A DNA stretch of 64,000 bases from Bacillota bacterium (lineage in GTDB: Bacteria; Bacillota; Clostridia; Christensenellales; Aristaeellaceae): positions 1-64,000 of the forward strand of contig JAEZIN010000007.1 of NCBI GenBank assembly GCA_023436585.1, in the 5' to 3' direction. Below the pieces are notes generated by a model that was not told the DNA's origin, made no database searches, and saw nothing but the letters and a program-made list of their open reading frames with translations. Positions 1 through 8,416 of this stretch are shown here, in pieces (the stretch's first letter is position 1; each line of letters opens with the position of its first letter). The translations under genes were made by a program, and so were the position numbers.

Positions 1-134
1 TCGGGGGAGGATTCCGCGCGCTCCCATTTGGAGACCGCCTGCCTGCTGATGCCCAGCCGCATGGCCAGTTCTTCCTGGGAAAGGTTGCTTTGCTTGCGAA
101 GCTGGACGAGGCGATTGGCGATTTCCACGTTCAT
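1..134 (-). CDS. XRE-family HTH transcriptional regulator, N-terminal part (runs off the window)
   Basis: The first 44 residues form a lambda-repressor-like helix-turn-helix. The stretch LSQEELAMRLGISRQAVSKW is a textbook Cro/C1 recognition motif, so this is a DNA-binding regulator. The rest of the protein lies beyond the left edge, so its effector domain and target cannot be told. The ATG is preceded by AAAGGA about nine bases upstream. A small inverted repeat (GCAAC, four-base spacer, GTTGC, near 220-235) lies upstream and could be an operator, but this is a guess. Confidence 0.85.
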   Translation of the reverse strand, partial: MNVEIANRLVQLRKQSNLSQEELAMRLGISRQAVSKWERAESSP

Positions 135-256
135 GTTGATGCATCCTTTCTTGTTGGTACGGCCACAGTATAGCGGTTTCCCCGCCGGTTGCGCCACCTA
201 CTCTGCTTTTCATGGGGGCAACTTTTGGTTGCAAATGCATTATAATTTCAATAGAA

Positions 257-595
257 TCAAGGATTTTGGCCGTTTTGCGTCATTTCCGCATTTTGAACAG
301 GATTCCAGAGATGAAGTTTGAGGTTCACCCGGCCATCCCGCAAAAAGGATACGCCTTCCAGGAGAAGGAGCGCAGGCTGGTCCGTATAACCCGGCGCGCA
401 GCGGCCCTGACTGTTCACCACCCGGTGGCAGGGGATGTTTCGCCCCTCGTGCACGCGGGCCATGGCCTGGCCCGCAATGCGGCCGCCCCTTGGGAAGCCG
501 GCCAGAAAGGCAAGCTGCCCGTAGGTGGCTACCTTGCCCGGCGGGATGCAGGCCGCCAGTCCATAAATGCGCTCGTATATTTCTTCTTTTGTCAT
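257..595 (-). CDS. MGMT-family alkyltransferase (single catalytic domain)
   Basis: This 112-residue protein is only the C-terminal DNA-binding and catalytic domain of the O6-alkylguanine-DNA alkyltransferase family. It has the PPGKVATYGQLA helix-turn-helix segment and the acceptor motif PCHR with Cys at residue 56. Alkyltransferase-like (ATL) proteins usually carry Trp instead of this Cys, so the protein may still accept alkyl groups. It lacks the N-terminal domain of full-length Ogt or Ada. An AAGGAT ribosome site precedes the ATG. It is read in the same direction as the XRE gene, which begins about 120 bases downstream. Confidence 0.85.
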   Translation of the reverse strand: MTKEEIYERIYGLAACIPPGKVATYGQLAFLAGFPRGGRIAGQAMARVHEGRNIPCHRVVNSQGRCAPGYTDQPALLLLEGVSFLRDGRVNLKLHLWNPVQNAEMTQNGQNP

Positions 596-681
596 GACTT
601 ATCCTTTTTTGCCCTCGCAGTTTCCGCTTAAAAATTGCACTTTGACATCATCTCTATGAGGATACGGCACCTGGACACATC

Positions 682-1755
682 TTATAGCGCGTTGGCACCT
701 TTGGACAAGGCGATGTCATTCAAACCTTCGGTCATGTAGATGGTTTTGTCCAGCATCACCCACAGCGCTTCCACACCGGGCAGGGAATCGACAAGAGCAC
801 GGCCTTCCTCATAAGGCATCATAAACAGGGTGGTGGATAGGAAATCGGCCAATGCCGAGTCTTCCGTGACGATGGTGACGGAGGCCATGTACCGGGACGG
901 GAAAAGCGTATCCGGATCGATCAGGTGATGGTACCGGACGCCGTCCACCTCATAATACCGCTCGTTGATGCCGCTGGTGACAACGCTAAGGTCGCGCAGG
1001 AACAGTGTTTCCACCGGCGGGTCATTGGAATAGGCCGAGGAGAAGGGGTCCTGTATGCCGACGCCCCAGGCATTGCGTCCATCCAGGGGTTTGTCCCCCG
1101 TGCGGACGTTTCCGCCGGCATTGATAATGAAGGATGTCATGGGGGACTTTAGAAGAATCTGTGCGGCCGATTCTGCCGCGTAGCCCTTGGCTACCGCGCC
1201 GATATCCAGCGACAGGCCGGGATCTTCAAAAAACACGGTACTGTTTTCCTCGTCCAGGATCACCTTGTCCATATCCGTATGGACAGCGGCCTCCTGAAGC
1301 TGCTGCAAATCCGGAACGGATGCGTTTTCCGGGTCGGATTCCGCCGCATCCCTATAATCATGCCATATGCTCAGCACGCTTCCCAGCGCGATATTCGTTG
1401 CGCCGGGATATTTCTTTTGCATATCACGGCAGTAAACCAGCACTTCCATCAATTCCGGCGCCACTTTGACAGGCGCTATTGCCGCCTGCTGATTGACGGT
1501 GTACAGATTGTTGATGCCCTCGTACGCGTTATATTTGTCAAACAGGCAGTGCAGGTATGTAAACCGCTCCTGAACCGCCTGAAAAGCGCTGTCGAATGTT
1601 TCCTGGTCGGGCGCATAGCCGATCAATGAAATGATGGTATCAAAAGTGTTGAAAAAATGGTTGGTAAATTTCTTCTGTTCCGCCTTGGCACTTGGAAACA
1701 AAACAAATGCGGGTATAAGCAGGGCTGAAAGCAATATGCGCAGGATTTTTTTCAT
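682..1755 (-). CDS. apbE: FAD:protein FMN transferase (ApbE/Ftp)
   Basis: ApbE-family enzymes use FAD to attach FMN covalently to Ser/Thr of extracytoplasmic or membrane electron-transfer proteins. The 357-residue sequence starts with a signal peptide ending near AKA, with no lipobox Cys. It has the family motifs LDIGAVAKGYAAE (about residues 183-195), NAGGNVRTGD and, near the C-terminus, HHLIDPDTLFPS. Length fits the family. The ribosome site AAGGAGG lies five bases before the ATG. The neighbouring gene upstream encodes a secreted protein with a candidate acceptor motif, which suggests an enzyme-substrate pair. Confidence 0.93.
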   Translation of the reverse strand: MKKILRILLSALLIPAFVLFPSAKAEQKKFTNHFFNTFDTIISLIGYAPDQETFDSAFQAVQERFTYLHCLFDKYNAYEGINNLYTVNQQAAIAPVKVAPELMEVLVYCRDMQKKYPGATNIALGSVLSIWHDYRDAAESDPENASVPDLQQLQEAAVHTDMDKVILDEENSTVFFEDPGLSLDIGAVAKGYAAESAAQILLKSPMTSFIINAGGNVRTGDKPLDGRNAWGVGIQDPFSSAYSNDPPVETLFLRDLSVVTSGINERYYEVDGVRYHHLIDPDTLFPSRYMASVTIVTEDSALADFLSTTLFMMPYEEGRALVDSLPGVEALWVMLDKTIYMTEGLNDIALSKGANAL

Positions 1756-1788
1756 GCTTGCCTCCTTGGCGTAAATAAGGTCCCTTTC

Positions 1789-1794
1789 ATTATA
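1789..1794 (-). promoter_or_regulatory. Candidate -10 box of apbE
   Basis: TATAAT is present on the minus strand 34 bases before the apbE start. The best -35 candidate (TTGCCG, 19-base spacing) overlaps the preceding hairpin, so the promoter call is tentative. Confidence 0.4.
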
Positions 1795-1805
1795 TCATAA
1801 ACCCA

Positions 1806-1832
1806 ACTGCCCACGGCAAAGCCGTGGGCAGT
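1806..1832 (-). terminator. Hairpin after the secreted flavoprotein-like gene
   Basis: An inverted repeat of about 12 bp (ACTGCCCACGGC, AAA loop on the plus strand) lies between the flavoprotein-like gene and apbE. It has no strong T-tract, so it may be a weak terminator or an mRNA 3'-end stabiliser that separates expression of the two genes. Confidence 0.5.
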
Positions 1833-1866
1833 AAACTATCTTTGGTATAATTTGGAAGAGTGAATA

Positions 1867-2394
1867 TTACTTCGCGGTGGCCTGAGCGTAGGCCTTCTCC
1901 AAAGCTTCGATCAGGTCAGCCAGATGGATGGTGGCGCCGGCTTTCAAATCTTCGGCCACGGCGCTGTTCTTGTCTTCGCTGACGCCGGCCAGCACCTGCT
2001 CCAGGGTTTTGCCGGTGCAGAAGGCGGCCAAAGCATCGGCCTGCTCATACCATTCCTTGCCGATGGGGGAAGCGGCCTTCATGTTGTAGGCTTCCTTCTT
2101 CTCATATTTGCTGGGGTATTCGCCAGCAAGATCAGCGGTGATTTCGCCCTTGGCGTTGAAGGCGACCTTGGTCTGGGCCACGTCGAACAGAACAGCGGTA
2201 ATAACGCCGTTGTCATCGACCATCACGGTGCAAATAGCGGTATCCACCTGGCCCACGCCGTCTTTTTCCGCGGTGGCGGCTTTGGAGGAACCGATGCCGG
2301 TAACAACGCCCAGGCCCAGGGTATCGGCCATAGCGCCGGCGATGAGGGTTGTGGACAGAACAAGGGCAAGAGCAAGAACAAGCAGCTTCTTCAT
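1867..2394 (-). CDS. Secreted protein with candidate FMN-attachment motif
   Basis: This 175-residue protein begins with a clear signal peptide (MKKLLVLALALVLSTTL, cleavage near AMA). The mature part is small, acidic and alternates beta strands with helices (VDDNGVITAVLFDV and KYEKKEAYNMKAASPIGKEW), like small extracytoplasmic FMN-binding-type proteins of Firmicutes, but I cannot name a family with certainty. Near the C-terminus DLKAGAT (D149 to T155) fits the DxxxGAT pattern that ApbE enzymes modify with FMN, and apbE is the next gene downstream. I infer an exported covalent flavoprotein. The start follows GGGGAG at good spacing; an in-frame ATG further upstream is not needed. Confidence 0.7.
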   Translation of the reverse strand: MKKLLVLALALVLSTTLIAGAMADTLGLGVVTGIGSSKAATAEKDGVGQVDTAICTVMVDDNGVITAVLFDVAQTKVAFNAKGEITADLAGEYPSKYEKKEAYNMKAASPIGKEWYEQADALAAFCTGKTLEQVLAGVSEDKNSAVAEDLKAGATIHLADLIEALEKAYAQATAK

Positions 2395-2447
2395 GAGAAG
2401 TACTCCCCTTTCAATTGTTGGAGCTGTACGCTCCATATCCTGTCCAC

Positions 2448-2476
2448 ATGATACACTTTCGTTAATATAATATCAA
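2448..2476 (-). promoter_or_regulatory. SigA-type promoter for the secreted flavoprotein-like gene
   Basis: TTGATA (2471-2476) and TATCAT (2448-2453) are separated by 17 bases on the minus strand, 53 bases upstream of the start codon. It lies just past the end of gatB, so the gene need not depend on read-through from the gat operon. Confidence 0.65.
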
Positions 2477-2504
2477 GTAGCTTGTGAAAATTTTGCGTAT
2501 ACTT

Positions 2505-3932
2505 TTATACTTTGTCCAGCTCCGCCTGCAATAGTTCCTGCAGTTTTACCGGGTTGGCTTTGCCCTGGGTGATGGCCATGGCCTGGCCCATCAGCGCCTT
2601 GGACATATTGGTTTTGCCCTTTTTATAGCCTTCCAGCATCTTCGGGTTCTGGCTGATGGCTTCCCGTACGGCGGACAAAAGGGCTTTGCTGTCGCTTAGC
2701 TGGTACAGGCCCTGCTCGCTGACAATGTCCTCCGGATCGCGGTCCTGCTCCCACAAAAGCGTCAGCACTTTTTTACCTGCCGAGGAGTTGACCTGCCCCC
2801 CATCGATCAAATCCGAGAGTTTGGCCAGGTGTGCCGCGGATATGGGGATCTCGGTGCTTTCGGGGGGCAGCAGGCGAAAAACTTCCGTGATCAACAGGTT
2901 GCAAAGGGTGACGGGCGCATGGGTCAGCTTTGCCGCTGTCTCAAAATAATCGGCGATTTCCTTTTGCCCGGTCAACTGCTCCGCGGCGTAGGCGGAAATG
3001 CCATAGTCCCGTATATAGGCGGCCTTGCGCTGGTCCGGCAGGGCGGGTATTTCTTTTTTCAGGCTTTCGATACGGTCCAGGGATGTTTCGATGGGCATCA
3101 GGTCAGGGTCGGGGAAGTAGCGGTAATCGTTGGCGTCTTCCTTTTTGCGCATGGAATACGTTTGCCCCGTAGCCTGGTCAAAGCGCCGCGTCTCCTGTAT
3201 GATCTTTTCGCCCTTTTCCACGGCCTCCACCTGGCGGATGTACTCCTGTTCGATGGCCTTTACAACCGACTGGAAGGAATTCAGGTTCTTCATTTCCGTG
3301 CGGGTGCCAAGCGTGGTTTCGCCCCTTTTGCGCACGGAGAGGTTCACGTCGCAGCGCAGGGAGCCCTCGTTCATTTTGCAGTCGGAGATGCCGGTATAGG
3401 AGATGACCGCCTTCAGCTTTTGCAGATAGGCAGCAGCCTCGCGGGCCGAGCGGATGTCCGGTTCGGAGACGATTTCAATCAGCGGCACGCCGCAGCGGTT
3501 GCAATCCACCAGCGTTCCTTTTTTGTCGTCGTGGATCAGCTTGCCGGCATCCTCCTCGATGTGGATGCGGGTGATGCCAATCTTCTTCTGCCCCTCCGGC
3601 GTCTCAATGAGCAGGTGGCCGTGGTGGCACAGCGGCAGGTCGTACTGGGAGATTTGATACGCTTTGGGCAGGTCGGGATAAAAGTAATTTTTCCTGTCCT
3701 GCTTCGAATAGGGCTCTATCTGGCAATTGGTAGCCAGGCCGGCCTTGATGGCATAGTCCACCACCTGCCCGTTTAAAACCGGCAGTGTACCGGGCATGCC
3801 CATGCAAACGGGGCAGCACTGGGTATTGGGGGCCGCGCCGAAATCCGTGGGACAGGTGCAAAAAATCTTCGACTTGGTTTTCAGCTCCACGTGCACTTCC
3901 AGGCCGATGACCATTTCATAATCCTTCAGCAT
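2505..3932 (-). CDS. gatB: Asp-tRNA(Asn)/Glu-tRNA(Gln) amidotransferase subunit B
   Basis: GatB is the kinase/tRNA-binding subunit of the heterotrimeric GatCAB enzyme, which phosphorylates the side chain of mischarged Asp or Glu and amidates it. The 475-residue protein starts with the signature GLEVHVELKTKSKIFC, carries the zinc-type cysteines of NTQCCPVCMGMPG, and ends with the helical YqeY-like tail (NPKMLEGYKKGKTNMSKALM). Its ATG overlaps the gatA stop by one base (TGATG), so it is translationally coupled as the last gene of the aspS-gatC/gatA/gatB operon. Confidence 0.97.
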   Translation of the reverse strand: MLKDYEMVIGLEVHVELKTKSKIFCTCPTDFGAAPNTQCCPVCMGMPGTLPVLNGQVVDYAIKAGLATNCQIEPYSKQDRKNYFYPDLPKAYQISQYDLPLCHHGHLLIETPEGQKKIGITRIHIEEDAGKLIHDDKKGTLVDCNRCGVPLIEIVSEPDIRSAREAAAYLQKLKAVISYTGISDCKMNEGSLRCDVNLSVRKRGETTLGTRTEMKNLNSFQSVVKAIEQEYIRQVEAVEKGEKIIQETRRFDQATGQTYSMRKKEDANDYRYFPDPDLMPIETSLDRIESLKKEIPALPDQRKAAYIRDYGISAYAAEQLTGQKEIADYFETAAKLTHAPVTLCNLLITEVFRLLPPESTEIPISAAHLAKLSDLIDGGQVNSSAGKKVLTLLWEQDRDPEDIVSEQGLYQLSDSKALLSAVREAISQNPKMLEGYKKGKTNMSKALMGQAMAITQGKANPVKLQELLQAELDKV

Positions 3933-5395
3933 CAGTACGACACCTCCTTGAAGGCGTGGCGGTTGTCCTGCTCATAGGCGTGGGCGATGCGGTACAGAAG
4001 CGTCTCGGAAAAAGGCCGGCCGGTGAGCTGCATTCCAACAGGCAATCCCTGATCATCCGCTCCGCAGGGGATGGAAAGCGCGGGCAGGCCGGCAATGCTC
4101 ACCGGCACTGTGTAGATGTCCCCCAGGTACATTTCCAAGGGATTTTGCGTCTTTTCCCCGATTTTGTAGGCGGTGGTGGGGGCAACCGGCGACAATACCG
4201 CCTGGCAGGTGGCGAATATGTCGGAGAACTCTTCCATGATTTTGGTGCGCACCTTCAGCGCCTGTTTGTAGTAGGCGTCAAAATACCCGGCGCTTAACGC
4301 GAAGGTGCCCAGCATGATGCGGCGCTTGACCTCCGGGCCAAAGCCCTGGCTGCGTGTCTTTATATACAGGTCGTTCAGGTCCTCATACTCTTCCGCCCGG
4401 TAGCCGTAGCGCACACCGTCGAACCTGGCCAGGTTGGAGGATGCCTCTGCGGAGGAAATCACATAGTAGGCAGGCAAAGCGTATTTCAGCGTGGGCAGGG
4501 ATACATCCACGATTTCCGCGCCTTGGGCAGCGTACCATTTGGCGGCCTGTTCCACAGCGGCCTTCACGGATGCGTTAAGCCCTTCCCCGAAAAACTCACG
4601 GGGCACAGCAATGCGCAGGCCCTTGACGCCTTTTTGCATTTCCGCGGTATGGTCGGGATAATCCCGCATAACAGAGGTGGAATCCTTTGCGTCATGGCCG
4701 CAAAGCGCATTCAATACCAGCGCCGAATCCTGAACGGTTTTGGTCAGTGGGCCGATCTGGTCCAGGGAAGAGGCAAAGGCGATGAGGCCGTACCTGGATA
4801 CGGAGCCATAGGTGGGCTTCATGCCCACCACGCCGCAGAAGGAGGCCGGCTGGCGGATGGAGCCGCCTGTATCGGAGCCCAGGGTGAAAGGCGCCTCACC
4901 GGCCGCCACCGCCGCCGCCGCCCCGCCGGAGGAGCCGCCGGGCACACGGGTCAAATCTCTGGGATTGCGGGTTACATGGACGCTGGAATTCTCCGTACTG
5001 GAGCCCATGGCGAATTCATCCATATTCAGCTTGCCCAGCAGCACACAGCCGGCTTCCTTCATTTTCAGGTAGGCGGTAGCGTCATAAGCGGGCTCGAAAT
5101 TGTTCAGCATGCGGCTGGCACACGTGGTTTTGATGCCCTTGGTACAAATGTTGTCCTTGATGCCTACGGGCACGCCGGCAAGGGGCGGCAGGCTTTCCCC
5201 CGCCATGCGGCGGCTGTCGATTTCCTCCGCAGCCTTGAGCGCTTCCTCTTTCGTGACGGTAAGGTATGCGCCGACCTGCGCTTCCGCCTTTTCCATGCGG
5301 TTCAAATATGCCTGGGCCGCTTCCTTGGCGGAAATTGCCTTCGATTGAAGGAGCCCGGACAGCTCCGTTACGCTAAGGCTTGTAATCTCACTCAT
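3932..5395 (-). CDS. gatA: Asp-tRNA(Asn)/Glu-tRNA(Gln) amidotransferase subunit A
   Basis: GatA is the amidase-signature subunit that releases ammonia from glutamine for GatB. The Ser-cisSer-Lys triad is visible: Lys in VGIKDNI, and the glycine/serine region GGSSGGAAAAVAAGE followed by GSDTGGSIRQPAS. At 487 residues it has the usual length. The reading frame stays open 40 codons further upstream, but the ATG chosen starts with MSEITSLSV and follows AAGGAGG, which overlaps the stop codon of the upstream fusion gene. Coupled to gatB by a one-base overlap. Confidence 0.97.
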   Translation of the reverse strand: MSEITSLSVTELSGLLQSKAISAKEAAQAYLNRMEKAEAQVGAYLTVTKEEALKAAEEIDSRRMAGESLPPLAGVPVGIKDNICTKGIKTTCASRMLNNFEPAYDATAYLKMKEAGCVLLGKLNMDEFAMGSSTENSSVHVTRNPRDLTRVPGGSSGGAAAAVAAGEAPFTLGSDTGGSIRQPASFCGVVGMKPTYGSVSRYGLIAFASSLDQIGPLTKTVQDSALVLNALCGHDAKDSTSVMRDYPDHTAEMQKGVKGLRIAVPREFFGEGLNASVKAAVEQAAKWYAAQGAEIVDVSLPTLKYALPAYYVISSAEASSNLARFDGVRYGYRAEEYEDLNDLYIKTRSQGFGPEVKRRIMLGTFALSAGYFDAYYKQALKVRTKIMEEFSDIFATCQAVLSPVAPTTAYKIGEKTQNPLEMYLGDIYTVPVSIAGLPALSIPCGADDQGLPVGMQLTGRPFSETLLYRIAHAYEQDNRHAFKEVSY

Positions 5396-5405
5396 ATGTG
5401 CCTCC

Positions 5406-7484
5406 TTACTCCACCGTCCTGGGTACGGTGATGAAGCCACCGTCCCTGGTGGGCGCGCTTTGCAATAGCAGCTCGCGGTCAATTTCCAGGAAGGGAATAT
5501 CCTCCCGAAACACATTGCTCACCGGAACCACGTGGGCGGTGATGGGTACGTTTGAAGTATCCACCTCCGATAATTGGTCCGCAAAGGCGATGATGGCCTG
5601 CAGTTCACTCCCCATGCGCTTTTGTTCCTCAGGCGTCAGATGCAGCTTGGCCAGGGCGGCCACCTGCTCCACCTGAATTTGCGGCGCGGCGGCCTTGTGC
5701 TTGTGAGCAGGCTCCTCTCCCTTGGATACGCCCAATTTGAGGATATCCAATTGCGCCTGGTCCACATAGTCCGGGGCCTCGGTCATCAAACAGGAGGCGT
5801 CCTTCGTTTTGGGGAAGGCGATGACGTCCCGCAGGGAATCGGCGCCCAGGAACAGCATCACCAGCCGGTCCAGACCGAATGCAAATCCGCCGTGGGGCGG
5901 CGTGCCGTATTGGAAGGCCTTCAGCAGGAAGCCGAAGCGCCTTTCGGATTCTTCCCTGGAAAAGCCCAGGGCTTCGAACACCTTCTCCTGGATGTCCCTT
6001 TGATGGATGCGGATGGAGCCGCTGCCCAGCTCCACGCCGTTTAGCACCACATCGTAGGATTGGGCGCGGACGCGCTTGGGATCGCTGGTCAGATAGGGGA
6101 TATCCTCCGGATAGGGCATGGTGAAGGGATGGTGGGCGGCCACAAACCGGCTTTCTTCCTCTGAATACTCAAACTCCGGGAAATCCGTCACCAGCACGAA
6201 CTGGAAATCATCCTTGGGACGCAGGCTCAGCATATCCCCCACCGCCAGGCGCAGGCCGCACAGCACCCGGCAGACGGTTTCGAACTTGTCGGCGCAAAAG
6301 AGGATGAAATCGCCGGGCTTCGCTTCCACTTTATCCAGCAGCGCCGCAAACTCAGCCTTGGTAAAGTACTTTTGTAATATGGAGTTGATCTCCCCATTTT
6401 CCCGGATCAATATCCAGGCCATTCCCTTGGCACCCAGGGAAACGGCCTTATCGGTCAGCTCCTCAATGGTGCTGCGTGCAAACTTTTCCCCGCACCCCTT
6501 GCAGTTGATGGCCCGCACCAGCCCGCCCTGCTCTGTCACCTGCCGGAATACGGAGAAGGAGCAGGCTTTGGCAAGCGCCGTCAAATCCACAATGGGCATC
6601 GCAAAGCGCAGGTCCGGCTTGTCGCAGCCGTAGCGGTCCATGGATTCCTGCCAGGTCATGCGCAGGAAGGGATGGGGAATCTCCCGGCCCATGGCGGCCT
6701 TGAAAACATAGGTGAACAGTTTTTGAAGGTGAGTTAAAACATCCTCCTGATCCACAAACGACATTTCCATATCCACCTGGGTGAACTCCGGCTGGCGGTC
6801 GGCCCGCAGGTCCTCATCCCTGAAGCACCTGGCCACCTGGTAATACTTATCGATGCCGCCTACCATCAACAGCTGCTTGAAGATTTGGGGACTTTGGGGC
6901 AGCGCGTAAAACGTACCCGGGTGAACGCGGCTGGGCACCAGGTAATCCCTGGCCCCTTCCGGTGTGGATTTGGTGAGGATTGGCGTTTCCACCTGAATAA
7001 ACCCGTCGGCGTGCAGATAGTCTTCCGCAGCCTTTTGCGTAAGGTTTCTAAGCTTTAAGGCATTCAGCAGCGCCGGGCGCCGGATGTCCAAAAAACGGTA
7101 CTGCAAGCGCAGGTCCTCCCGCACCTTCGTATCCTCCTCCAGGGAGAAGGGCAGCGGCTTGGCTACGGAGAGAACCTCCAGGGATTGGGCCTTCAGTTCC
7201 ACCGTGCCGGTTGCGATTTTTGGGTTTACCGTCTCCTTGTCCCGGAGCCGGATGGGGCCAGTGACGGAGATTACCGACTGCATGCGCAGGCCCTCAGCCA
7301 ATTGAAAGTGTTCGGGCGACACGTTTCTTGCGTCGAACACTACCTGCAAAACGCCTTCCCGGTCTTTCAGGTCAATGAAGAGCACGCCGCCCATGTCGCG
7401 CTTGCTTTGCACCCACCCCGCGGCGGTCACCATCTGCCCGATATGCTCTTCCCGTAATGAACCACAATAATGCGTGCGTTTCAA
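5406..7484 (-). CDS. aspS: Aspartyl-tRNA synthetase fused to GatC
   Basis: Residues 1 to about 590 are a complete bacterial AspRS: OB-fold anticodon domain (GWVQSKRDMGGVLFIDLKDR), class II motif 2 (FRDEDLRADRQPEFTQVDME), the GAD insertion, and motif 3 (GFAFGLDRLVML). After a Lys/His/Ala-rich linker (about 591-602), residues 603-692 are a whole GatC: VAALAKLHLTPEEQKRMGSE, the LSEVDTSNV segment, and FREDIP. I see no internal start or stop between the two parts, so they are read as one chain. The enzyme is expected to be non-discriminating, charging tRNA(Asn) with Asp for GatCAB; the loop residue after RRD/KRD, which helps tell the types apart, is Met here and is uninformative. First gene of the operon, behind a T-box. 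Confidence 0.95.
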   Translation of the reverse strand: MKRTHYCGSLREEHIGQMVTAAGWVQSKRDMGGVLFIDLKDREGVLQVVFDARNVSPEHFQLAEGLRMQSVISVTGPIRLRDKETVNPKIATGTVELKAQSLEVLSVAKPLPFSLEEDTKVREDLRLQYRFLDIRRPALLNALKLRNLTQKAAEDYLHADGFIQVETPILTKSTPEGARDYLVPSRVHPGTFYALPQSPQIFKQLLMVGGIDKYYQVARCFRDEDLRADRQPEFTQVDMEMSFVDQEDVLTHLQKLFTYVFKAAMGREIPHPFLRMTWQESMDRYGCDKPDLRFAMPIVDLTALAKACSFSVFRQVTEQGGLVRAINCKGCGEKFARSTIEELTDKAVSLGAKGMAWILIRENGEINSILQKYFTKAEFAALLDKVEAKPGDFILFCADKFETVCRVLCGLRLAVGDMLSLRPKDDFQFVLVTDFPEFEYSEEESRFVAAHHPFTMPYPEDIPYLTSDPKRVRAQSYDVVLNGVELGSGSIRIHQRDIQEKVFEALGFSREESERRFGFLLKAFQYGTPPHGGFAFGLDRLVMLFLGADSLRDVIAFPKTKDASCLMTEAPDYVDQAQLDILKLGVSKGEEPAHKHKAAAPQIQVEQVAALAKLHLTPEEQKRMGSELQAIIAFADQLSEVDTSNVPITAHVVPVSNVFREDIPFLEIDRELLLQSAPTRDGGFITVPRTVE

Positions 7485-7532
7485 ATGCGTATCCTCCCTT
7501 TGGCAAAGCCGGTAAAACAGATATTTGGGTAT

Positions 7533-7830
7533 AAAAAAACGCCCCTCGATCCCTCACTCGGGACGAAAGACGTGATATCTTGCGCGGTGCCACCCCACTG
7601 GGCCAAAGGCCCACTCTGCAGCAACAGCCATACTGGCGATTGCCTCCGGCGAAAACGGGCCGGTCCCGTCCAAGTCTACTGGGCTTGCGCCTTTCGGTTG
7701 GCTGCTCCAGGCTGTTCTTCCCCGAAAGCTCCGTGCCGCCCTTTCACCTTACGGCGGCTCTCTGAAACGAAGAATTTCCGGCTACTCTTCCTATCATCGC
7801 GATGAAGCGAAAACGCTTCTATGAAGATTT
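7533..7830 (-). promoter_or_regulatory. T-box riboswitch upstream of aspS-gatC, specifier AAC (Asn)
   Basis: The leader contains the T-box bulge TGGCACCGCG (plus-strand complement at 7583-7592), the stem I pieces (AGAGAGCCG, GGTGAAAGG) and an intrinsic terminator ending in seven Ts (7533-7539). Aligning it with the trpS T-box of this window places AAC (7714-7716) exactly where trpS has TGG: both follow GAA, both are five bases before GGAG, and both are followed by ACCGAAAGG. The element should therefore read uncharged tRNA(Asn) and allow transcription of aspS-gatC, gatA and gatB when Asn-tRNA is scarce. Confidence 0.9.
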
Positions 7831-7836
7831 GAAGGT

Positions 7837-7865
7837 ATTATACCCGCAAACACTGCCCATGTCAA
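7837..7865 (-). promoter_or_regulatory. Consensus SigA promoter of the aspS-gatCAB operon
   Basis: TTGACA (7860-7865) and TATAAT (7837-7842) are separated by exactly 17 bases on the minus strand, a perfect vegetative promoter. Transcription would begin just upstream of the T-box stem I. Confidence 0.9.
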
Positions 7866-7909
7866 CGGAAAGTATTGCAAAAAACAGCAGCAATACAGCA
7901 GCAATGCCA

Positions 7910-8365
7910 TTATTCGCTTTTTGATTCAGCTGACATTTTTAGAAACAGGGCTTCAAGCGCTGACGCGAACGCTTCATCCTGGGCGCTGTCCCGCTTCTTG
8001 GGGCCCCGGACACGCCCGCCTGCCCGCAAGCGCTTTTTTGTTTCATGGCGCTGATTCAGCAGAGGAAGAATGTTTTCTTCGGTGTATAAAAGCCCGTCCT
8101 GGCGCAGGACATGGCAGCCTTTGGACAGGCACATGGCGGCCAGCCCATAGTCCTGGGTGATAACGATGTCGCCTGATACGGCACGGTTGACAAGGGCAAA
8201 ATCGACGCTGTCCGCCCCGCGCATCACCGTTACCACCTGCGCGTCCTGTCTTGAAAATTCATGGGCACTGTCGCAAAACAGCACCGCCGGTACATGGTAT
8301 GCACGGGCAATGCGCAGGGCGATGTCCGTCACGGGGCAGGCGTCCGCATCGATGAGCAGGTTCAT
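7910..8365 (-). CDS. YaiI/YqxD family (DUF188) protein
   Basis: This 151-residue protein begins MNLLIDADACPVTD and contains VITQDYGLAAMCLSKG and FASALEALF, all features of the UPF0178/DUF188 PIN-like family. The conserved Asp pattern (DADACP, DSAHEF, TQDYGLA) suggests a metal-dependent nuclease fold, but the cellular role is not established. The start used has GGGAGGA at proper spacing; a second ATG nine bases upstream sits too close to that site. It is transcribed away from the ATPase gene that starts 52 bases beyond its own start. Confidence 0.9.
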   Translation of the reverse strand: MNLLIDADACPVTDIALRIARAYHVPAVLFCDSAHEFSRQDAQVVTVMRGADSVDFALVNRAVSGDIVITQDYGLAAMCLSKGCHVLRQDGLLYTEENILPLLNQRHETKKRLRAGGRVRGPKKRDSAQDEAFASALEALFLKMSAESKSE

Positions 8366-8416
8366 GGTTTTCATTCCTCCCGCATAGAATTTCCATGATG
8401 GAAAGGAGCGTGCAAC

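Noticed and set aside
2829..3776. 315-codon plus-strand frame over gatB
   Set aside because: Shadow of gatB without ribosome site or domain.
4523..5431. 302-codon plus-strand frame over gatA
   Set aside because: It is antisense to the amidase-signature gene and has no supporting motif.
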